The notes beneath the pieces are model-generated. The model made no database searches. It saw nothing but the letters and a program-made list of their open reading frames with translations, and was not told the DNA's origin. A stretch of DNA of 64,000 bases from Liolophura sinensis (lineage: Eukaryota > Mollusca > Polyplacophora > Chitonida > Chitonidae), in NCBI RefSeq assembly GCF_032854445.1, contig NC_088303.1:1247501-1311500 (forward strand). Direction: 5' to 3'. Both the position numbers and the translations under genes were made by a program. The number at the start of each line of letters is the position of its first letter. Within the stretch, counting starts at the first letter, position 1. Shown here piece after piece: positions 49,501 to 56,384 of this stretch.

Positions 49501-51715
49501 GTTCCAATTGCCCCTCCGCTTACCCGACGTGTGAGAATAACCTTTGCCGTAAGTACAGTCCGAATGTTCTATCAGACAAAACACAGAAACCGGGCAATGT
49601 GCAACAGCAGATCAACAATTGTGTATAGGCCTTGTATCTCTTCTCCCTTAATGGACTTGAATGGGCATCTCGTAGTTCACAGTCAAACCTTGTGAATATA
49701 TATGATGGGAAAAATAGATTAGTTTAAAATTATTCCTTTAGAGCGGTGCGGTTGATAATCTGGTTAAGAAAACGCTAAGCTTTTTTTACTATAACAGCTA
49801 GCAGTGTCATTATAGGCAACGCAATGAGATTCTGTGGTTGGATAAATGCATATTCTTTTAGTACGTATTCGATTTATCTCTACATGGATTATATTATCTG
49901 GCATCATGTGTTACATTACCTGGGGTCCATTCGTATTCCTCACTCATGTTGAGAGCATAGTCATGAGTTGTGTAGACGTCACTTTTGTTCTTCACTGGCT
50001 ACTTATTCTACCACGATAAAGTTTGGCTGCATACAGTCTAGAATAAGTTGCCCGCTCTCCATGAAATCATCAGTTGAAATCTACATTTTAGGCATATATA
50101 TAACCTGAAACTCAATAAATGACGGAAAGGAAGACGTTGTGATAACCATCTACATTTTTCAGGTAGCCACCCATTTTGCAGAGGTATCGAATGTAATAAT
50201 GGAGGTCAGCTTATGAGTGATTTATGTCTGTGTGACTGTACAAACACGGGATACGACGACGCTACGTGTGGTAAGTATGGCGGACCAAGTGTAGTATAAA
50301 TATGGTGGACCACGTGTGGTAAGTATGGCGGACCACGTGTGGAAGGTATGGTTTCCTCCAACAACACACCTGGCCGTCCTCATGTAAGGATTTGCTTGGT
50401 TTCCTTTAACCATACATCTGGCCGTCCTCATGTAAGGATTTGCCTGGTTTCCTCTAGCCATACATCTGGCCGTCCTCATGTAAGGATTTGCCTGATTTCC
50501 TCTAACAAACATCTGGCCATCCTCATGTATGGACTTGCCTGGTTTCCTCTAGCCATACATCTGGCCGTCCTCATGTAAGGATTTGCCTGGTTTCCTCTAA
50601 CCATACACCTGGCCGCCCTCATGTAAGGATTTGCCTGGTTTCCTCTAACCATACGCCAGGCCATCCTCATGTAAGGATTTGCTGGGCTTTCTCTAACCAT
50701 ACATCTGGCTGTCCTCATGTAAGGATTTGCCTGATTTCCTCTAGTCATACATCTGGCCGTCCTCATGTATGGATATGCCTGGTTCCCTCTAACCATACAT
50801 CTGGCGTCCTCATGTATGGATTTGCCTGGTTTCCTCTAACCATACACCTGGCCGTCCTGATGTAAGGATTTGCCTGGTTTCTTTTAACCATACACCTGTC
50901 CATCGTCATGTATGGATTTGCCTGGTTTCCTCTAACCCATACACCTGGCCGTCCTGATGCAAGGATTTGCCTGGTTTCTTTTAACAATACACCTGTCCAT
51001 CCTCATATATGGATATGCCTGGTTTCCTCTAACCATACATCTGGCGTCCTCATGTATGGATTTGCCTGGTTTCCTCTAACCATACACCTGGCCGTCCTGA
51101 TGCAAGGATTTGCCTGGTTTCCTTTAACCATACACCTGTCCATCCTCATGAAAGGATTTGCCTGGTTTCCTCCTACCATACTCCTGGCCGTTCTCATGTA
51201 AGGATGTGCCTGGTTTTCTCTACCAAATACATTTGGCTGTCCTGTTGTAAGTGAAAAATGTTTTTCCAATCCATGCCGCCTTGACTCTTCCTCCACCTAC
51301 TTAAGAGCTTCGGGGGATTCAACTGCTGAGAGTAGTACAGCAGGTAAGTCTGATCCCGGGTGAAAAACCAGCCGGGATTGGCTGCCAATTTGTGAGTACA
51401 ATCCCAAACACAAAACATAATCTGCAGGACCTTGTGTAGAGCAGGACGCTCTATCAAAACCATATCTCACCATATTCATTGCATGTGGAGCTAGTTGCTT
51501 TGAACAGCTGTTTTCCAATCATTATCCATGACGTCTTGTAACCTCTTCCAGGAACTCCCCCAGTAAATCCGGATAATTCTGGATATCAAAACTCTACGGA
51601 AAACAATTCAAGAAACGATAGTTGGAAACTCAGTGGCAGTTTCGGCATATGGTCGGTTCTGTTTGCGATCATTGCGCATGCGGTTTGGGAAGGACTGATC
51701 ATAGAGAGGTCATAA
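34279..51715 (+). CDS. Secreted or membrane-anchored CAP-domain protein with an EGF-like module, 7 exons, 315 aa
   Basis: Exons: 34279-34539, 41487-41592, 42482-42588, 46506-46615, 49457-49548, 50163-50270 and 51552-51715. All introns are GT-AG and in phase, giving 948 nt with TAA. A signal peptide ([19 protein letters not shown]) and a basic stretch precede a CAP domain (about 57-210). That domain has [50 protein letters not shown] and [10 protein letters not shown], retaining the two His and acidic cavity residues. A Cys-rich hinge ([12 protein letters not shown]), an EGF-like repeat (CNNGG ... CLCDC ... DDATCG), a stalk with NST, NNS and NDS sequons, and a hydrophobic C-terminus ([16 protein letters not shown]) follow. 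The usual VVWA of the CAP1 signature reads TLLD here. The layout resembles GLIPR1 or PI16-like extracellular CAP proteins. Sterol binding or protease modulation are family possibilities, unproven here. Confidence 0.9.
34540..36162. other. CAP gene intron 1, first part
   Basis: Intron without a recognised gene. It contains a short SINE tail fragment at about 35655-35700 (TTATTTGATAGGTGTTTTAT) and a long T tract at 36095-36128. Several small open frames on both strands overlap and lack domains. Confidence 0.5.
36163..36940. mobile_element. Foldback or MITE-like element with perfect 27-bp terminal inverted repeats
   Basis: Bases 36163-36189 (starting GGCCGATTCCACAAAGCC) are the exact reverse complement of 36914-36940. 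The interior is about 724 bp and has no clear coding capacity. No obvious target-site duplication flanks it. A related end sequence (AGTCAGAAATGGCTTT) lies near 60500, which hints at a dispersed family. Confidence 0.75.
37060..37201 (-). repeat. Main-family SINE, head half
   Basis: The minus strand reads GGGGGCCTCCGTGGCTCACT, CGGTTAGCGCGCTAGCGCAG, a CGCTGTGAGTTCAAGTCC box B, and then CCGTAAGTGGGAAGG. The tail half is missing. The tRNA-like head here is one of the best preserved. Confidence 0.85.
38200..40010 (+). mobile_element. Decayed Ty3/gypsy retrotransposon pol region
   Basis: Successive conserved blocks appear in changing frames. They are the reverse transcriptase end ([20 protein letters not shown] at 38252), RNase H (PFILDT ... 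GAILSQ near 38410, then [11 protein letters not shown] near 38540), the end of RNase H (RKHSNAD near 38690), the integrase zinc-binding region ([10 protein letters not shown] near 39070) and the integrase core ([15 protein letters not shown] near 39230, EQGRQFES at 39365, [10 protein letters not shown] near 39456). A stop codon interrupts the core near 39312 and the second catalytic Asp position reads Glu. gag, protease and most of the reverse transcriptase are missing. It sits in the sense orientation in CAP intron 1 and cannot be active. Confidence 0.9.
40137..40594 (+). repeat. Candidate 3' LTR of the Ty3/gypsy element
   Basis: The segment begins TGTAATATCC and ends GCGCGTTACA, giving the TG...CA termini expected of an LTR. 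It holds an AATAAA signal (GTTAATAAAGCGG near 40493). No matching 5' LTR is visible in the window, so the boundaries rest on termini and position alone. Confidence 0.45.
40595..41486. other. CAP gene intron 1, last part
   Basis: Contains a short imperfect inverted repeat at about 40957-41063, where GGGTACGGAACTATATGGT faces ACCATATACTTCCGTACACT. Otherwise there is nothing recognisable. The 110-codon open frame at 40677-41009 shows no domain. Confidence 0.5.
41487..41592 (+). CDS. CAP gene exon 2
   Basis: Encodes [35 protein letters not shown]: the CAP helix and the GEN acidic residue. The acceptor follows a TTTTGTTTTCTG pyrimidine tract and ends GAAG. The donor is GTGAGT. Confidence 0.93.
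41593..42481. other. CAP gene intron 2
   Basis: AT-rich intron. Around 42160-42380 the words CTAAGTCTGACCTAAGACGG and CTGACTTAAGTTTAAGTCAG suggest a degenerate MITE of the kind with 'GATTC...TCTGACTTAAG' ends, but the boundaries cannot be fixed. Confidence 0.4.
42482..42588 (+). CDS. CAP gene exon 3
   Basis: Encodes [25 protein letters not shown], and CAHYHQ, which contributes the second cavity histidine. The donor CACCAG/GTATGTC is echoed in the tandem array that begins at once in the intron. Confidence 0.93.
42575..43204. repeat. Minisatellite in CAP intron 3 derived from the exon 3 donor, about 44-bp unit
   Basis: Units share CAGTATTATCAG/GTATATGTAA. The exon end and donor read GCACATTATCACCAG/GTATGTCATA, so the first unit overlaps the genuine splice junction. 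The first few units are longer (about 60 bp) and preserve GTATGTCA. Later units are about 44 bp with CGCCTACTAGAGTAAAATG. A SINE tail interrupts the array at 43205. Confidence 0.88.
43205..43311 (-). repeat. Main-family SINE fragment between two arrays
   Basis: Reverse-orientation tail: TTTATTTGATTGGTGTTTTA, CGCCGTACTCAAGGATATTT, CAGCATTATGGTGGGTGGAA. It joins the donor-derived array on its left to the 24-bp array on its right without spacer. Confidence 0.88.
43312..44304. repeat. Minisatellite in CAP intron 3, 24-bp unit (left part)
   Basis: The unit is CCCGTGTATGCCGAGCTTTA followed by GGCT, alternating with TATGCTGTGCTTAAGC forms. About 41 copies are present. The same array resumes at 45083-45250 after the inserted foldback element. 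Long open frames here are artefacts of the 24-bp period. Confidence 0.93.
44305..45045. mobile_element. Foldback element with long arms carrying CRE, E2F-like and CCAAT motifs
   Basis: The left arm from TGTGTCGTTGAGTCC (44315) is matched in reverse by the right arm ending GGACTCAACGACACA (45032). Similarity runs over about 230 bp of each arm. The left arm holds two perfect TGACGTCA sites (44347-44354 and 44366-44373). The right arm holds TTTTGGCGCGAAA twice (44811-44823 and 44845-44857), and ATTGG/CCAAT occurs in both arms. The middle (about 44545-44760) is AT-rich with short tandem repeats and no gene. The element splits the 24-bp array, so it inserted after the array formed. No clear target duplication is seen. 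Confidence 0.85.
45083..45250. repeat. 24-bp minisatellite, right part after the insertion
   Basis: CCTGTGTATGCCGAGCTGTA and GCTCCCGTGTATGC units continue the array found at 43312-44304. These copies are more diverged than those left of the insertion. Confidence 0.88.
45425..46015. repeat. Minisatellite in CAP intron 3, about 36-37-bp unit, about 16 copies
   Basis: The unit is ATGATGAGACTTGCACACAA followed by TGCCACATATAAACACC, alternating with a TCCCACATATGGACACCA form. It ends about 490 bases before exon 4. Confidence 0.92.
46506..46615 (+). CDS. CAP gene exon 4
   Basis: Encodes [16 protein letters not shown] and [12 protein letters not shown]. The acceptor is TTTAATATTTCAG and the donor GTAGGT. 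Phase 0 in and phase 2 out match both neighbours. The IGCG and CNYSP motifs identify it as the second half of the CAP domain. The tryptophan of the CAP1 signature is missing. Confidence 0.88.
46804..47065 (+). repeat. Full-length main-family SINE
   Basis: The best complete copy, about 260 bp. The tRNA-like head is CCGTGGCTCAGTTGCTAAGC (box A) with GTGAGTTCAAGTTC (box B). Then come CCGTACGTGGGAAGG, GGATGGTCGTGGGTTTCCCC, the CCACCATCATGCTGGCCGCC block and CGTCGTATAAGTGAAATATT. The tail is AATCAAATAAATAAAT. It serves as the reference for all fragments in this window. Confidence 0.93.
47432..47585 (-). repeat. Main-family SINE, tail-proximal half
   Basis: Reverse orientation: TTATTTATTTCATTGGTGTT, TTACGCCGTACCCAAGAATA, the CATGCATTATGATGGGAG block and GGTGGAAACCCACGACCATC. 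It leads straight into the 31-bp array with only about 20 bases between. Confidence 0.9.
47608..49130. repeat. Minisatellite in CAP intron 4, 31-bp unit, about 49 copies
   Basis: The unit is AACGGACAACTTACGGTAGG followed by CCTACATCATT. Copies are strongly diverged compared with other arrays, which suggests an older array. It starts at the broken end of a SINE. Confidence 0.94.
49457..49548 (+). CDS. CAP gene exon 5
   Basis: Encodes the hinge [31 protein letters not shown], typical of the cysteine pattern that follows CAP domains. The acceptor is TTTGCAG and the donor GTAAGT. Confidence 0.93.
50163..50270 (+). CDS. CAP gene exon 6 (EGF-like)
   Basis: Encodes [35 protein letters not shown], an EGF-like module often found after CAP domains in invertebrates. 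The acceptor is TTTTTCAG. The donor TGTG/GTAAGTATGG is repeated within the next 80 bases of the intron. Confidence 0.92.
50264..50345 (+). repeat. Tandem copies of the CAP exon 6 splice donor
   Basis: The exon 6 junction reads ACGTGTG/GTAAGTATGG, then CGGACC. The same 23-24 bases recur at once in a degenerate copy, then exactly as ACGTGTGGTAAGTATGGCGG, and then partly again (ACGTGTGGAAGGTATGG). The intron therefore begins with at least one perfect decoy of its own donor. Confidence 0.9.
50346..51240. repeat. Minisatellite in CAP intron 6, 48-bp unit, about 19 copies
   Basis: The unit is GGTTTCCTCTAACCATACAC, CTGGCCGTCCTCATGTAAGG, ATTTGCCT. It follows directly on the donor repeats. A multi-unit block starting near 50769 recurs near 51012. 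Open frames on both strands are due to the 48-bp period. Confidence 0.94.
51552..51715 (+). CDS. CAP gene exon 7 (terminal)
   Basis: Encodes a Pro/Asn-rich stalk with three N-glycosylation sequons, then [20 protein letters not shown] and a short IERS end before TAA. The hydrophobic tail could be a transmembrane helix or a GPI-attachment signal. The acceptor is CCTCTTCCAG. Confidence 0.85.
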
Positions 51716-51971
51716 CTTCGTTGATGACAAGCTCATATACTATCTCACGTATCCAAGAAGCTCTAAACAGGCATGCATTAAAAGGTAAAATAGAACCATC
51801 CCAGAACCAGAAGAGACAACGTTTGAGAGGGCGATTTAGACATTGACATGACCATCTCACCAACGCCACCGCCCCCTTCCTCCCATAAAAGGTTCCTCTG
51901 AAATCACGTGAAGATGTCCATTACTTTCAAATTTGTATTGCGAGTTCTATTGGTCAGATCTGAAAGGAAAG

Positions 51972-51977
51972 ATTAAA
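51972..51977 (+). promoter_or_regulatory. Candidate polyadenylation signal of the CAP gene
   Basis: ATTAAA lies about 257 bases after the stop codon and is followed by a GT/T-rich stretch (GTGTTTTTATTG). A canonical AATAAA at 52300-52305 is an alternative. Confidence 0.35.
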
Positions 51978-53412
51978 CGTATTTATAAATTGAAGTGGAT
52001 ACTGTGTTTTTATTGTCGATTTGTCTCTATCTACACCAAATTATTGTATGATTTTATAGCCTGCGAATCCAAAGAAATCTAAAGAGTTTCCCGGCGCCAA
52101 AACGTCTGGAAAATCTCGCCATGATGAACCGCTCAAAAATAGCGGCTGTTAGTGAAAAGATGTGGTTATTTTATCATCTTAGGTCCAAATTTTGCGATGT
52201 CGAATTGATGAACTTTCAATGTATGATTTCTACCAGTATAATATGTACTACTGTTTCCTGTTCAAACATTCAAATGCATTACTTTGGGGCTCTTGCTGAA
52301 ATAAATTAGCCTTAGTGAAATAATTATTTTAATAAGGGTTACATTGAAACTCTTAATAAAATAATTCTTTCAATAGGAATTGCATTGGCAACTCTTATTG
52401 AAATATTGCGGATTTTATTTCACTTTGACACATTTATAGGTCATAACGACGTTTATTGAAACATTATTAGAATGTTGAAAAATTAACTATATTAAGTCAT
52501 TCCAAGACATGATCGCAAACAGCTTAACGATGGAAATAACTGAAACCACAGAAGTGTTTCTGCATGCTTAGCTTTCACTCAATTTCAGCTTTCCTCTGGT
52601 TTTTGCATGCATGGCTTTCACTTGATCTTTTGCCGGTGCTTTCATCTAAAAACGATCCCTGTCGTGTTAAAAGACATTTTAGCCCTACCGTGGCGTAAAG
52701 TTGCACATGTGATCATTCTAGAACTGGCCTATTAAATATTTCAAAGAAGTTCAAAGAAATACACATATTTCATAAAAGTTCTCTAGGAGCATCCGTAGCA
52801 ATGGGTGTTAGCACGCCAGCACGGAAGCAATGCCTCCCGCCAATGTCGCTGTGAGTTCCAGTCCAGATCATGTTCGCTTCCCTTCAGCCCGTACTTATGA
52901 AGCAACTTGCGGATGGTAGTTAGTTTCCCCGAGACTCTGTCCGGTACATACCCTGTTGAGTATTATAGTGAAGGAACGCACCGTAGACTAAATCGACTAC
53001 TATTCAGGATACCGTACACGTATACAGTACATTACCTCACTCAGTAGTGTAGCGAAGGAACGCAGTATGCATATACCCACTGCATTAAGGATGGATCCAT
53101 GTACACGTGGTATACATGTATACATCCACTGTATCGCAGGATAGATACATGTACGCATTGTTGCGATATGTAATCCGTTCGGTATTAAATTCAGATTTTA
53201 TAGTTACCTTGTAATGAGCATGCACACTACATCGTGATTGTCAGTACATCCGAGTAGCGGACGAAGTGCGCCGTACATCATCCGAAGTTTAAAGAGCGCC
53301 ATTTTTGAATCACGTGACTTCGTTGCCAGGCTGGAATCGACCGCGCTCGGCAGCACTCGGAAATCATGGCTGACAGCTTGACCACGTGCACTCCGGATGC
53401 GACATCGCCGAG
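51978..53412. other. Intergenic region between the CAP gene and the RecQ-like locus
   Basis: Contains a truncated plus-strand SINE at 52795-52962 and an imperfect duplication near 52960-53160 (ATTATAGTGAAGGAACGC against AGTGTAGCGAAGGAACGC). From about 53250 it becomes richer in CpG, with CACGTG E-box words at 53315 and 53381, and may be the promoter of the broken helicase gene. Confidence 0.5.
52795..52962 (+). repeat. Main-family SINE, head half
   Basis: A diverged head (GGAGCATCCGTAGCAATGG), the CGCTGTGAGTTCCAGTCC box B region, CCGTACTTATGAAGCAAC and GCGGATGGTAGTTAGTTTCC are present. The tail is missing. Confidence 0.75.
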
Positions 53413-56384
53413 ATGAACACGCACACTGACAGTGCTATAGATAAAGTTTTGGAGAGTTTAAACTTTCAGTTATTTTTTAAAACATCAACAGAAGCAACTA
53501 ATTTCGACTGGTTTTGGGAAGTGCGTCTGTTACGCTTTGGTTCCACTTGTTAAATTTTAGGTAGGGCTTTTAAATTAAACAATTAGGCCTATACTGTAAG
53601 GTTGACAGGTGAAGTCTACATGTTTATTTATGTTAGGAAGTGTTAAAATATAAGGTTAATATATTTTTTTATTTATTGGGAGGAAACCGGAAAACCCACA
53701 GCCATCCGGAGGCTGCTGGCAGGGATTAACAGTGGGCCCTATACTTAAATCTGTTTGATCATGGGACTCTTCTCTTGAGGACTATATACATGTAGATTAT
53801 ACATCAGCGCACTGAAATCCAATGCGTGGCTACTTTAGATGCGATCTCAAGTCAGGCGATTTATGGGGCACGTAGACAGCAATGGCAAGGGTCGAACTTG
53901 GACAGGTTACTCCACTCATATACATAGGCTATATAGGGTTTAAACCATATAAATATGCCGAGCTTTTTATGGTGAAAAGGGAAATATTCTTCAGTATGGC
54001 GTTCAACCTCAATTAGATAAATAGGCCCTTTTAAATGTAAAACCTAGTGTTGCGAAAAATACGAATTCAATTAACCATAGGTCATAGGGATGTTAATATA
54101 TCGAGCAAAGTCACTACTTCGTGTTCTGTTGTTTCTTCTCTTTTCTGGTATTTCTAACGCCGAAAACTGTGTCCATAAGCCTGCTATACTTCTCATTATG
54201 CACAATCAACCTCACCATCATATGGCTCTCGTGATATCGCCATCGACGTGTCTGATGATCGATCAGGTTAGCAGATTTAGAAAGGAAGAATTCTCCGCAA
54301 TCGCGATCTTAGGAGATGTCACCAGGTAAAAGGGGCGTTTCAGTTTATAGGTCTGTGCAGGTTATGACACGATTTCGAACAGCTAGTATTTGCTTTATTA
54401 GGATTGCTTAAAAATAATGCTGAGTCATTTGGGAAAAGCGTGGCATAAATAATATAATACAATATATATTTTATGTTGCCTACATAACTGGAACTGTACG
54501 TACTGTCAAACCATACAGATTCATTCTGTAATCCGAGGATGTATTTGAGGATTGAGGATTTTACTTACACTGTACTTCAGTTGGGAGATATGCCTCAGAC
54601 GTATGGTAACTGGCAGTGGTTTACCTCCTGCGCTCTAGTTTCCACCCAAATCCCGACTGCCGTTGTCGTTTATGATTTGCCTGCGACGCATGCGCACTGA
54701 AATGCACTTCACGATTAAAAACAGTAACACCATCCCTAACAAGACTAAAAAATATGGAGCTAAAACCTCTGGTGTGAGGCGTTTATAAGCCGTAAATTAA
54801 GTTATCAAATAAATCAATAAATAACTAATAAACCATTTATGGTGAAGAGTGAGTTAAGATATTAATCAAACAATTAATACACTAGCAAAAATAATTAATG
54901 AACAAAATTCATCATCAAATGGTTGAACCATGACAGTGGTACCATATATTGTTTTCTTTTAATCCGTGATTATTACAGATTTACAAAACGACGAGTACAC
55001 CCGACAGACTATGCGTTGTAGGAATCAATGAGGCACATTGTTTGAGCTCATGGTAAGAGTTTTAAAGAACATGTCAAAGGAAAATTAGCTGCATGCATTA
55101 TACTTTAACCACATTGTCAAACATTTAATCATATCAATATTTTTTTTAATACAGTCCAATGTATGATGAACAATTTGTGTTCATTAACCAATATATATGC
55201 AGGTTTCTGACAATACGCGGTGAAAGTAACTAATTTAACAATGATAAAAATATGATGTATAAACAGGTGATCATGTACTTGTAATGTGTTTCAGGGGCGA
55301 GGAATTCCGACATATACCTATCAGAGGGTAGTATAATTTCGGAGCTTGCAACCGGACATGTCTGTCGCAGTCCGATATTACAACAGTTGCTGTTCTTCCT
55401 GGCAGGTGAAACTTCGTTTGATATATTAACGTTTGTCACCTATATGGTTAATTGACGTCGTATTTTTTGCAACAAAATTCGTTTTACATTCACTTAGTCA
55501 AATTCTGTCATTCACCATATGTATAACTATACATTAAAAGTTTGGCGCAGGACTTCTGCTATATAGATATGATAAAAAGTCCGATGGATTTAAAAGGCAA
55601 GCATAGATTTAATCGCTGTCCCCAATCAACACTAAAAATTTTTAACATACCACAAGGTACGAAAATACATGGAACAGAAAAGCATTTATAAAATATAAAC
55701 CATAAACTCGTAATCTTCGCTTATAATCTTTTTCAGACCAAACATATATCTTGATGTTCGGAGGGTCTCGGGTGACCTGAACGAAGCATGGATTGCAAAA
55801 GAAGTTATTGGCGTTGGTGATGAATCATCCAAAACAATAATATACGCATGGTATATTATAGTTACATATATTTTCCTAGTTAATCTAAAGAAAAGCGTTT
55901 GTCAGTGTGAAACGTTCTTACGGCAATGCAAGAGTGGAGATGTGTCATGAAAGCACCGATCCAGAAACCCAGAAAGACATCTTGTCACACTTTAAACGAC
56001 ATACAGCTCTGCAAAATGGTTGTTGTGACAGTTGCTTTTGGCGTGGGAGTACAAGTTTGCGATGTAGATAGGGTTTTCCATTGGGATGCAGCGGGAAGTA
56101 TGCATGGGTATTGGCCGGAATGTGGGCGATGTGCGCGAGATGGAAGAAGGCGCACTGCCAGTTTGTACCTTCCTCCTCACGGGCTGACTTCCTCTCAAAT
56201 CTCAAAGGATATTGTGAATGTTGTGAGGGATACTGAGTCCAAGAAAACATGCTTTCGAACAGTAATTCTCACACAGTTGTTTGTACAGGGAATGTCAGTC
56301 GATGATCTCAATAACAGTTCTCATAATATTCGCTGCTGTAACTACTGTGATAAAAAAAATGTTCAGCATTTTTGGACTAAGTAG
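53413..56384 (+). pseudogene. Broken RecQ-like DNA helicase gene
   Basis: Several exons read RecQ-family blocks in order. A possible first exon starts at 53413 (AIDKVLESLNFQ). Exon 54090-54325 has ALVISPSTCLMIDQVSRF. Exon 54979-55052 has VVGINEAHCLSSW (motif II, with Asp of DEAH changed to Asn). Exon 55295-55405 starts GEEFRHI, then hits TAG at 55329. Exon 55737-55850 has PNIYLDVRRVSGDL and SKTIIYAW. A last block to 56384 has VVVTVAFGVGVQVCDVDRVF, GRCARDG and YLPPHGLTSSQISKDI. Walker A is not found, the motif VI Gln is lost, and a frameshift is needed before the last block. GT-AG junctions survive, so this is a decayed spliced gene and not a processed copy. SINE debris fills the interval where Walker A should be. 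Confidence 0.7.
53670..54025. repeat. SINE debris inside the RecQ-like locus
   Basis: A minus-orientation piece (TATTGGGAGGAAACCGG, then AACCCACAGCCATCCGGAGG) lies at 53670-53730. A plus-orientation tail piece (GGGAAATATTCTTCAGTATG) lies near 53975. Both derive from the main SINE family. Confidence 0.6.

Noticed and set aside
49489-49695. 68-codon frame overlapping CAP exon 5
   Set aside because: It is an alternative frame of exon 5; the phase-consistent frame carries the CAP hinge cysteines.
55945-56250. 101-codon minus-strand frame
   Set aside because: It is the antisense shadow of the RecQ-like plus-strand block.
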